From positions 46,497,169 through 46,561,168 of the forward strand of contig OX485806.1 of NCBI GenBank assembly GCA_950295325.1: DNA of 64,000 nt, given 5' to 3'. Made by a program: the position numbers and the translations under genes. This document shows positions 26,068 to 35,519 of this stretch, one piece after another. Below the pieces are notes generated by a model, which was given only the letters and a program-made list of their open reading frames with translations, was not told where the DNA came from and searched no databases. Source of the DNA: Polytrichum commune (lineage: Eukaryota > Streptophyta > Polytrichopsida > Polytrichales > Polytrichaceae). Each line of letters opens with the position of its first letter. Position 1 is the stretch's first letter.

Positions 26068-27735
26068 TGATGCACCCCGTGGGTCGTTCCCTTGCAATTT
26101 AGCTCAAGAAGACTCACAGTGAGACATCACGTAAATTTATATTCGCTTGAGAACTACCGTGCCTCATTAATATGTTCGGTCTCGAATTAATAATCCCTCT
26201 ATTTTCCTTATGATATGAATATAATTTTTGGAGTGAACACAATCTCATTATCTTAATTCTTACTCTCAATGTAAGGCATCATTGATAATAAGAACCATTA
26301 GATTTAAAGAAAGCTTCAAGAGGTGTAACAAAATCCTTGATAATAATATAGTTTTTAATAAGTTATATGAATCCTTAAGGTTTGTAGTTAATAAACATCA
26401 ATCACACAATTGATAGTAATCTTATAATGATGAAGAAGATCTAATATTCTTGAGTCTTCCTTTTTAAGCTCAAGTGTTACTACTTATAATATTGTAACTT
26501 GACATGTATGCATATAGTAGTTATAATTTCATACATCATTGATTGTTTTGCAATGTCACGTTTAACTTCAAAGTGTTTCTTGATGACGATAGTAATTATA
26601 ACTCTCTTGAGTTTACTCAAGAGAGAGAACTCTTCTCTTTGATAGTTGATCCTTCACTTGTGATGACATCCAACAACTCACAAAGTATCTTAAGAGAAAA
26701 AACATTTTTACTACAAAGTGTTTCTTGATGACAAGAAGTAAACCTATCTTTCTTGAGTTTTGCTCGAGAGAGAAAGAGAGAGATTTTTTCTTGAATAGAT
26801 AATCCTTCAAATTGTAATGACATCCAACAACTCACAAAGAAACTTAAAGAAAGAAGTTCCAATAACAATGGTAGTAAGTAGATTATTTCATATCAATATT
26901 ACTTCATTCATATAGATTCAAACTTTGATGTAAATTTATATCTTCATCATTCTTGTTAATCATAAAATAAGTTTGATATTCAAACATATGTTATATAATA
27001 TAATATACATAATACTTGTAAGTCAATTATGTAGTTTATGATAATAAGTTCCTCATCTTTTGAAGGAGTTCGTAATCGTTAAGAAATTTCACTTTAATCA
27101 TCCATAACATGCATATAATTCTTCAAACATACAATCACATGTATATATATATAATTCCCTTTTGAGGAGTTCAATGATAAGTTCCACTTTTGAGAGTCAA
27201 TCGTAATTCCGACGTTCAAGCTTCAATTGACGTTACTACTCATAACAACTTCTCTCAAAGTTCCATTGATACTCCAACTATTCTTGAGCGCTTTGTTCTC
27301 ACCCTCGCACTAATGCTTTGAGTTCTTTCTCAAAACACCTACTCTCCTCTCGTTTATCAATCACTTAAGTCACAAGTACCAATTGACAACTCGTAATTCA
27401 ATTTGATAAAGAGAGAGAGAAAGGTCACACACACATTTGTGGAAAAGATAGTGTATTGCAAAGGTGCTCCTAGAGGAGAGTTACAAAAAAAACTCAAGTG
27501 TTTTTAACACTCAAATTTAAGATAACTTCGTTGTGTAGAAAATGAGGTGTGATCTCCTAAAAATGCTTCCCTTATATAGTCTTCTCTTCCTAATCCAAAA
27601 TCTATTTTAAAAGCGATTGTGATTTCCACTTTTCTAAATAACTATCTATCTTCAACATATGTAGATGATTCCTATCCTAAACGGTTATAACCGTTTCATC
27701 ACCTTAATGTTCCTATTTCCAAGATTACTGTCGAG
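26068..27735 (-). mobile_element. LTR copy LB-1 (U5/R and part of U3)
   Basis: Direct repeat of 53819-55435, with high identity by eye over about 1.65 kb. The plus-strand edge TGATGCACCCCG (complement ends TGCATCA) is the LTR terminus. On the minus strand a TATA box reads TATATAAG at 27578-27571. An internal imperfect duplication of about 145 bp (26570-26700 and 26715-26850, each with GACATCCAACAACTCACAAAG) is present in both copies. Beyond 27735 the two copies no longer match. It could be the tail of a long 3' LTR reaching 29910 or a separate LTR next to it. Confidence 0.65.
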
Positions 27736-28898
27736 GTCACCTTCCACCCTCAGCAACTTAGACGGTGTAACCCGCTGCTGACCGGTTTACATGGACACTA
27801 CACTTATCTAAATTAACTTTTGAAGGTGTTTCCTCTTGGATAAATCTCTAAGGAGAAAGTAGCCTAAGCTTTCAAGCTTATGTTCCCCGAAATCCTAATG
27901 TCGAGGTTAAGTGTTATGAATGAAGAGAGTGTTCTTTTGTAATTAATAACAACATTCCTCCATTCATTTATAAATCCTCAACCAAAGTATGCAATCACAT
28001 TACTTTGAGTGTTAATTTTAACAAGTCAATGCAATGCCTTCAAGATGGAAGTTGACTACTTGATGGTCTTCAATGTTTCTTTTTTCTCGAATGATGGCTT
28101 TGCAGTTCTCTTAATGTCTTCATTCTTCTAAGGTTCCATTTTTGTCTGGTTTTCCTTTGAATTCTTTACTCATGAGAGTTTTAATCCTTCATCTTCAAGT
28201 ATCTCTAAATTCCTTGGAAGGAATCTTCTCTAATCTATCTATTCTCTCGAATGCTTAGATCTTGGAATCTCCACGCAATCTCCTTAGAATGAGCTTGGAT
28301 CTTGTCAAATTCTTAGTAACTTTTACTTTTGATATCTTGACATCTCCTTAGTTCTAAAAGGGTACCTTAGACTTCCATGGAAAAGTCCCTCTAAACCTTA
28401 GTCGTCAAAGGGGCTTCAAACTCGCGGGACCTTCGGTCTTGGGCTCACGGTCCTTCAGCGCCGTGGGCCCTCAGTCCTCTCAAAATCTTCCGAACGAACT
28501 GCGGTCTCTAATCTTTTCAATCACATCCTCAGAAACATCTTTAGTCTATAATCTTCTCTCCCACGGTCACGTGGTCCCTCAGCACTGTGGGCCTTCAGCA
28601 ACGCGGGCTCCCAGTTTCCAGACTTTAGTCTTCTTGCTCAAAACCGTCCATCTTCAAATATCTTCAAGTATCTCTAAGTCTTCGTCTTCGTCTTCGCGGT
28701 CTCGCGGTCTCTCAGCCGCGGGCCTCCAGTCTTCGCGGCTCTCGGCTCTCAGCTACCAACTGGTCCTTATACTTGAAGTCTTTCGACTTCGAGTACCTTC
28801 AAAATATCTCGGAATCTTTGATCGTCGTTCTCGCGTTTCGTGGTCTCGCGGGCCCTCAAGGACACGAGCTTTCGACTTGAAGATCGAAGAAGACGAAC
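27736..28898. other. LTR-associated non-coding sequence between LB-1 and the G1 LTR
   Basis: Two parts are visible. About 27736-28390 is AT-rich with pyrimidine-rich plus strand. About 28390-28898 is more GC-rich, with repeated CGGTCT, CTCGCGG and GGGCCTTCAG-like phrases, and is open in several frames on both strands (for example 28439-28912 plus). I read those frames as shadows of skewed composition and not genes. It probably belongs to the LTR whose right edge is 29910. Confidence 0.4.
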
Positions 28899-29070
28899 TT
28901 GCGGACCTTTAAGCAAGGCCGGCTTCGTTCGATGTTGCGGACCTTTAAGCAAGGCCGGCTTTGTTCGATGTTGCGGACCTTTAATCAAGGCCGGCTTCGT
29001 GCAATCTTGCGGACCTTCAATCAAGGCCGGCTTCGTGCAATCTTGCGGACCTTCAATCAAGGCCGGCTTC
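28899..29070. repeat. Tandem repeat, five 36-bp units
   Basis: Units begin at 28899, 28935, 28971, 29007 and 29043; the last is incomplete. Each contains TTGCGGACCTT, then AAGGCCGGCTTCG. Because 36 is a multiple of three, both strands stay open through the array. The minus strand reads repeats of a KPALIKGPQ-like 12-mer. The units abut one another without spacers. The array lies just downstream (minus strand) of the TATA box at 29142-29131, so it would sit in the R/U5 leader of the LTR transcript. Confidence 0.85.
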
Positions 29071-29910
29071 GATGACGCTCACGTAGGAATGTTGGAAATG
29101 ATTAATGAGGTGCTATAGGGGTCCGTAGTGCCCCTTTATATAGGTTTTGAAATCTTAAAATTGGTTGAATTAGCGGTTAGGTGTGGCCCCTAATGCCAAA
29201 TGTCTAAATAGGCTAATTTTAGTCTAATTTTAGGTCTGCAGGATCTATTTACAGTAACCGCACGTGTTAAATATAGATGTTCTTGTGAGATGGATTGTTT
29301 AAAGTTCTTCTTACTTCCTAGATGTGCCTAGGTGTGTTCGGTTACCATCCATGAGTCATTCATTCACAATTTCATCCTTCATTGCTTAGATAGTTAAGGT
29401 GGTTAATGTCATCCAAGGGATGGAAATCCCTCGGCTTTGTTTTTCATCCTCATCCTTAACAAGTAAGTACGTGTTCACTACTTGCTAAGTAAAGTAGCTA
29501 AGTGCTTACTAAAGAGGGCTAAGATTAACTCCTAATCTTTCCGTCCATATCCGGCCCAGTCACGTTCCCGAGGAACCCGGCTCGTTCCCCTCCTCTTAGC
29601 CCTAAAAGGACCGGCTTCCCACTCTGTCCCATCATTTCGCCGCCTCCCCGTCTTCTCGCACCAGCTCCCTCGAGTTCACAAGTACCCGGCCGTCCTGGGT
29701 ATTAACCCAGTCTTCACTCCATCCCGGGTCTCTCCCCACTGGGTCCCTCTCAAGCCGCCACCTGTCTGCCTTCTCGCTTCCTTGGCCAACGCTCCATTCT
29801 CTCTCTCTGCCCTCGGAGACGCTCCCTCGGCCATCGCTCCATCCTCTGTCCTCGGAATTCTTCACTTTGGATCTTCGCACCTACAGTTGATAGTCTTCAC
29901 TGATCACACA
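29071..29910 (-). mobile_element. G1 3' LTR, upstream (U3) part
   Basis: The edge at 29910 is defined by a polypurine tract next to TGTGTGATCAGTG on the minus strand. Inside lies a TATA box, TATATAAAGGGG, at 29142-29131 (minus). The rest is non-coding, with a pyrimidine-rich plus strand (about 29560-29840). The LTR continues leftward through the 36-bp repeats to an end I cannot fix; 26068 is one possibility. Frames at 29632-29880 and 29782-30144 overlap on opposite strands and are not genes. Confidence 0.6.
29131..29142 (-). promoter_or_regulatory. TATA box of the G1 3' LTR
   Basis: TATATAAAGGGG on the minus strand, about 770 bp from the LTR edge at 29910, a usual place for an RNA polymerase II promoter in a long LTR. 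Confidence 0.55.
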
Positions 29911-29927
29911 TTTTACTCCCTCCCCTC
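29911..29927 (-). promoter_or_regulatory. Polypurine tract of G1
   Basis: On the minus strand GAGGGGAGGGAGTAAAA stands directly before the LTR start TGTGTGATC. This is the plus-strand DNA priming site of an LTR retrotransposon. It lies 16 bp past the end of the 3' ORF and fixes the 3' border of the G1 internal region. Confidence 0.75.
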
Positions 29928-29942
29928 AGAAGAAGCATGTCC

Positions 29943-32528
29943 TCATGCTTCGAACTCATCTTGCTGGGAGGGTACTGGTAGATCTGGGAGTGGTATGCGA
30001 AGTATGGTGCCGTTATTGATGTTGCCGAATTGGCCCTTCGTGATCGTGAACTGCTGCTCCTGCATTGTTTCTGTTACATACTCCTTGAGTTGGTGTAGAG
30101 TGACGTTGGTGGATTGCTCAGGGTGGTGTTCCAGCAACCATTGATGTCGTCTCACAGCCTCGTAACAAATAGTGGTGTCCTCCCGCCGCAAGGAATCTAC
30201 AGCATGCTGGAACGTCGCCTTGTTCTCGTGTAGAAGTTTTGTGATTACTAGCTTCTGACTGTGTGTGTATGGGCGTAAGGTAGGTAGAGGTGGGCTAATG
30301 TGGTGCTCCTTTGCATGTATTGCTTTGTGTTGGGCCAAAGACACTATGCTGCGAAGGATGTACCTCCGAATGTAGAAGGGTGGAGACCCTGTTACAAGTT
30401 CGAGGATACCTAGTGGGAGTTTGAAATCACCTACTGCCCACATGAATGCTAGAGTGTCCCTTGTTCTGGAGTTAGCCCGATTCCACAATTCTTGAAACTG
30501 TACTTGCTTCAATGTGATGCCCCTCTTGAGCACAGGTAGGTTGCTTGTCACCAAATCCATTGTTCTGTAAGCTTGGTAGTGCTGCATTACCGACGTGAGT
30601 GGTTCGGTGTGCTCTAGCAGTTTGCGAAAGAACTCCGTTTTTGGGTAAATGAACGAATGTGGCAGGCTATGCTCCCCTTCCAATTGCTGCAGTAAATCCT
30701 CCTTTTCTTGTGTCACTGCGCGCAGCTCATGTCGCAAATCATTAAGGATCTTGTCTGCCGCTCCCTCTGTCAAAACCTGGCGCTCTGTGAAATCGATCGG
30801 TCGCCCCGGAGTGTGGCTGAACTCCGAATCTTGTGCGGGGATCTGCTTCCTGGCTGCTTTCAACTCCCGATTCTCTGATCGCAGTTGGGTGAGCTCTGCC
30901 CTGTCTCGTTGCTGCAAAGGCTGGGGTTTTACTGCTGCTTCCTCTTTGAGTTTGCGAATTTGTGTTTGCATAGCCTCCAACTCTGTCTCCTTTGTGTGAA
31001 GTTGGAGCTGAGTCGCTTCAAGCTTCTGGAGGTTGGCCAACGCCTCCTGATCTGTATGTACAATAGTTTGGATCTCGTTTTTCAGTCTATGTATTTCCTC
31101 TTCCTGTTCCGCTAATTGGGTTTGAGTCTCAAATGAGTGCTCTACGTAGAGATCAATCAGTTCTTCTGCATTTGCTAATTTTGCTTCCATTCTCCCGATC
31201 TGGATGACCAGAGATCCTGTCATGTCAGTTTGTGGCGAACCGGTTTGGTCCTTATCTGATGTTGTTCCTTCCTTCACAATTGCTTCTCTTTGTATTTTGT
31301 GAAATTGATAATCCAGGTTCCGCATCAGCCTGGATGGTGCCTTGCTTGCTAAAGTGACCAGCAAGTTTTCGAGCCTCCTGTGGGCATGTTTTATCTGTTG
31401 CACAATGTTGGGAATGGCCTCTGGAATCTGCCATGGTTCCTCTGTCTCAATCACCACTGAGGGTGGGGACTCGGTGGAGGAAAGTGGTGGCGTTGATTTA
31501 GACGGCCCTGCTTGAGGACCTGTTGATTTGGGGCGGACAACTCTCACCGTGGTCTGGAAAGTTGGCGGTGGCGGTGGCGGTCATGTGGTCGGTCTGCTCT
31601 TGGGTTGGTTGGCGCTGAAAGTTTTGGCTATGCGGAAACCTGCTTCCGCTTCATGCCGCAAGTTCATGGCCCCTGCTGCCTTGATCAGTAGCGTCAGGTG
31701 GGGGCCTATGTTAGTCCTTACTGCCTTTACTGAGTTTTGTAGATGTTTACGGTGTAGCTTTATGACTTCCTCATGAAGTTCTTGATAGAACTCCTCAGGC
31801 CAATCCACTGGGTGGCCATTCAAAGCTGCTAGGATCAGCTCTGCGAAAGGTATGGAAATGTAATTTTGAGCAGCTGTGTTGAGACAAAATAAAAAGTTCA
31901 AAATTTTGAGAGGCTTCTTTGCACCTGGATAAGTGCAATCTGATACCTTCACCGTCTCTTGGTTTGGAGTTATCTTGAGTGACGGAAACAACTCCGGAAG
32001 CCCCCACTGTTTGGTTGACGACCCTTTTCGACTGGTAAGTTCAAAGATATCCTGCATTTGCTTCCTCCAGTCCGGTGCCAATAGTGGAAATGTTTGGCCC
32101 TGTACTGTGGTCTTCATGGACTGAACTTGGAGGTTATCTATTGCCTCCCGAACCAATTCCTCGTGCAGTACTCCCCATGTGACTCTGGCCACGAACCCAT
32201 CCAGGTTCACCTGTTTGAAGAACTTCATCTCTTCCAAGGTAAACTGGTGGTGCTTGAGAACAGTGTCTACTACAAAAATATATCTTTCGGGTTGCTCTTC
32301 TTCCTGCTTCCTCTTCATTTGGTCCAAAAATTCTTCGTTCTGGAGTTGGATTGCGGTCTTGCACAACAACCCTTGGAGAATGTGCCACTTGCACACCTGT
32401 GGGTTCCACTGAGATTGAGATGTGTTCCAATGTACTGGGGTGAATGCTTGCATGCAAGCTACCTGCAAGGCCCTCCAAAACTCTTCCTGGTCGCTCAACT
32501 GTGGGGTGAGCTCATATAGGCTCTCCAT
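29943..32528 (-). pseudogene. G1 extra 3' ORF: coiled-coil protein of unknown function, one in-frame TGA
   Basis: One frame of about 861 codons, broken only by a TGA at 31583-31581 followed by a polyproline run. The N-terminal part (about residues 1-315) is mixed alpha-helical in look and includes PFAELILAALNGHPVDWPEE. The middle (about residues 440-610) is rich in heptad-like E/K/Q/L stretches (for example LAEQEEEIHRLKNEIQ), a likely coiled coil. The C-terminal 250 residues look globular. There is no signal peptide and no transmembrane segment, so despite the env-like place after pol it does not look like an envelope protein. It lies between pol and the polypurine tract on the G1 strand, so it is element-encoded. 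I do not recognise the family. The TGA could be a CGA decayed by methyl-cytosine deamination, or a read-through site. Confidence 0.7.
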
Positions 32529-33946
32529 TCTTCATTTTCTGTGGTACAATCTGGTACCTAACTCCCTCAATCCGGAGGCTCTTGCTGCAACTGCTGGAAG
32601 TTGTGAAAGTTGGTTTCTCCGTTGCAGCTTCCTTTCAGCTGAACCTGGTGGTTAGGGTTCTGTTTCTAGGGTTTGAGGGCTCCAACTGACTCCCTCCCTT
32701 GCCAACTGGGAGGTGGGCCCCGATCCTTGCTGGACTTTCTGATACTCCAGGTAATACCCTCAACCCACTTTTATTTTGAAAGTTGTTGTCTTTAATCTCC
32801 ATACTAATTTTGTTTTAGTGGTTCTTTTCGCAGGTACTATAAGTCTCTTGTGGGATTCCCCACTTCGGTGGGTTGAATCCCCTTTTTCTTGGGGTCCACT
32901 TGTTGGACCCCTCCAACCAAAAATAAATCGGAATTGTTTCCTTTGATGTTCTTAGGTTGAGTCTTATGCAAGTTGCTCCCTTGTCGAATTTCTAAGCTTT
33001 GTATAATAAAGAAATTTTTCTTGCACGTAAATTTGAGTGTTGCGATGGGTGTCCATATTGCGGTTCACTTGAGGAAAACATCATTCCATGCATAAATTTA
33101 CTGTATTTGGAAAACAGTTCCCTCTTTTCTTGTAAATAAACAAAAATTCCAGTGAGCTGCTCCATCTATGTTCTCATGGCTCATTTAACATATCTGAATC
33201 CCTTCGTGATGTGTTCTGATTTTTGCCTTACCAACATTCATCCGCGCATAATCATCCATTCGTGCCCCAGTCATTTGTTCAGTGTTGGGTTGTCCCTTTA
33301 TTCGTACCCTTTTCCAAAATAAAAATAAAAATAGTGTTCATTCTTATCTATCTGATAAGGATTTTCATCAACATTCATCCGTCTGCGCGACTTCCTCCAT
33401 CCGTTCTCCTTGCTTTCTTCGTCGAACCTCATTCATTCCTGAAAACTTCTTCATCCCCGCAATTTCCTCCAAGTTTACTTTTCTGGAACTTCATCCATCG
33501 CTTGGCCTTCCCGATTCTGTTCACCCTCTTCGTCATCCGTTGGGACGATATACATCTCCATATTTCTCTAATGACATCCATCTTTTCATTATTCATTTAT
33601 CCTTGGCGGCTCTTAAACTTTTCTTTATCCTTGCTTCATTCCTAAAAATTTCATTTGTCCTTGTATTTTCCCCAAAGCTTTGTTTATTTCTTCAATCTTT
33701 AGGACCTAAAATATCTTTGCATTCCTCACAATTTCACATATCTTCCTATTTCCCAATACTTTGCTCGTCTCCTTCTTCCTTAAAGCTCACATCTTTATTC
33801 ACTTTACTTCATCCATTACTTTTGTACGTTTTTAAGGTATAACCTTATCCTGCTCCCAATTAAGGGGGTAAAATGCTCCGACTGGTTTACTGGTCCAGTG
33901 GTCGGTCCTAGGTGAGTCTTTTCCTAGGCCGCATTTCCTCAAATTT
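32529..33946 (-). other. G1 spacer between pol and the 3' ORF
   Basis: No G1-sense gene. The plus strand of about 33100-33840 is very pyrimidine-rich with many TTCATCC-like repeats, so the G1 strand is purine-rich. Long plus-strand frames here (33223-33645 and 33282-33842) are antisense, low-complexity and have no domain. The spacer may hold splice signals for a subgenomic RNA of the 3' ORF, but none is clear. Confidence 0.5.
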
Positions 33947-34078
33947 TCATTTGTGAGTTGGTTCCCCCCCAGTTGGCTCCAAGCCAGGTAAGGCAGGGTA
34001 GGCATGGGTTGTATTCCTCATAGGTGTTGTGCTTCTCCAACTTTCTCCTAAACTTGATAGTAGTTCCCATTGGGATAT

Positions 34079-34322
34079 GGTATGTAGGTTGGTTTCTTTT
34101 TCATCCTTTTGGTCGTGCCTTATGAGGTTTAAGGTATTTTCCTGTTGTTGGAATTGTATGGTATGTAGGTTGGTTTCTTTTTCATCCATTTGGTCGTGCC
34201 TTATGAGGTTTAAGGTATCTTCCTGTTGTTGGAATTGTATGGTATGTAGGTTGGTTTCTTTTTCATCCATTTGGTCATACCCTAGGGGGTTCAAGGTATC
34301 TTTCTCTTGTTTTGAGGGATGT
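34079..34322 (-). repeat. Three 81-bp tandem repeats in the integrase tail
   Basis: Units start near 34079, 34160 and 34241 and share GGTTGGTTTCTTTTTCATCC. On the coding strand each gives 27 residues (DTLN..RHDQ.DEKETNLHTI). The first two boundaries are nearly identical, so the expansion is recent compared with the rest of pol. Confidence 0.8.
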
Positions 34323-35514
34323 ATGTGGTATACTTCTAGCATGACCCTATGCATTTCCAAATCTTCAGCATCTAAGGTTTCTTGACTTTGGTAAGAGGTG
34401 GAACCAGTGTGTGAAATGGTTTCCTTATTTGATTGAGAAGATGGGGTGATGGGAATTGGTGTAGTACTAGTCCCTTTGTATAAAGGATTTTGTTTTGCTC
34501 GTATTTCCGTTTCTAAAAGGTGGCATGCTAGAATTTGTAAGGCATAAGCCTGAGTTGTTTCAGGCTCTTGGTATGGTTTTAGTTTGTTCATGTTGACTCG
34601 TCCCAAACTGTCCCCTTGTAGGGTGGTAACATCCACTGATCCGTTATCATAGACTTGTTGAATTAGATAAGGTCCTGCCCATCGGATCTTGAATTTACCC
34701 GGTCCGGGTATCTTATGGCGTAGATGCCACAGAATTCGCTGTCCAGGATAAAATCGGGTCTTGGGTGTAGGGGTTGGCTCCGCCTCTCTAATTTTGGAAG
34801 AGTTTTGAATTGCCCCTCTCGTTTGCGTGGTATCATGTTCCTTGGTCCTTTTCTGTGGAAGCTTGATTATCTCGTGACCACACTGCTTACATGGTGTCTT
34901 CACCTTTGGCTTGTCATGTCTCTCCTTCCGTAGTAACTGCATGTGTTTCATGTTCTCCTCAGCTTCATGTCGAGTGAGATCCACCACCTTGAGTTGTTCC
35001 ATCCTCTTTTCTAGGATGGGATGAATTTCCTGACTCTGCTTTTGATAAACATCGGGATGAAGGTACGCCATAGGTAACAATGCTTCCGTCCCGAATACTA
35101 ATGAAAATGGAGTGTGCTTCGTCGTGACCTTATAGGCTGTCCTGTAGGCCCAAAGCGCTGCGTGTAACTTGGTGTCCCAATCAGTTCGATTGGCGTTCAC
35201 CATTTTGGTTAAGGCAATCTTTATTACCTTGTTGGTACTTTCCGCTTGGCCGTTGGCTTGCGGGTAGTACGTGGTTGATTTCCGGTGTAAAATCATAAAC
35301 TCTTGGGTGAGCACCTTAATAGTGTCGTTGATAAAATGACTTCCTTGATCGCTCACAAACTCCAAAGGGCATCCGAATTTTGTAATTATTTCTTCAAAAA
35401 GGAATTTGGCTATGGATTTAGCCGTGTTATCCTTTAAGGCTCTGGATTCCACCCATTTGGTGGTGTAGTCCGTAGCTGTGATAATGTACCGATTTTTGGT
35501 ACCTTTAGCTGGCG

Positions 35515-35519
35515 GGTTC
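35515..35519. repeat. Target-site duplication GGTTC, left copy
   Basis: Matches 38358-38362. Together they bound the LX LTR inside G1 integrase; the integrase reading joins exactly when one copy and the insert are ignored. Confidence 0.9.

Larger units (their letters stand above)
33947..35519 (-). pseudogene. G1 pol, part 3: integrase core and C-terminal domain
   Basis: The integrase core resumes at PPAKGTKNRY after the nested LTR. Catalytic residues are visible in order: D in ITATDYTTKW, D in FVSDQGSHF and E in NGQAESTNK, with the DX35E spacing of retroviral-type integrases. About 160 residues on, the C-terminal domain shows the GPY/F signature (KFKIRWAGPYLIQQV). No chromodomain follows. 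The tail contains three 27-residue repeats (core DEKETNLHTIQFQQQ). This enzyme would insert the cDNA into host chromatin. The first ten codons of the open frame belong to the inserted LTR, so the coding part of G1 starts at 35519. The gene is split from its N-terminus by the 2.84-kb insertion. Confidence 0.9.

Noticed and set aside
28439-28912. Plus-strand open frame of 157 residues
   Set aside because: Ser-rich product of skewed, GC-rich LTR sequence; the opposite strand is also open and no motif is present.
28899-29070. CRISPR-like repeat array with 36-bp units
   Set aside because: Units are contiguous with no spacers, and the context is a plant retrotransposon LTR.
29943-32528. Envelope gene
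   Set aside because: Place fits, but no signal peptide, membrane anchor or cleavage site is visible; coiled coil dominates.
33282-33842. Plus-strand open frame of 186 residues
   Set aside because: Antisense to G1 in a pyrimidine-rich spacer full of TTCATCC-like repeats; low-complexity Ser/Leu/Phe/His protein without a domain.
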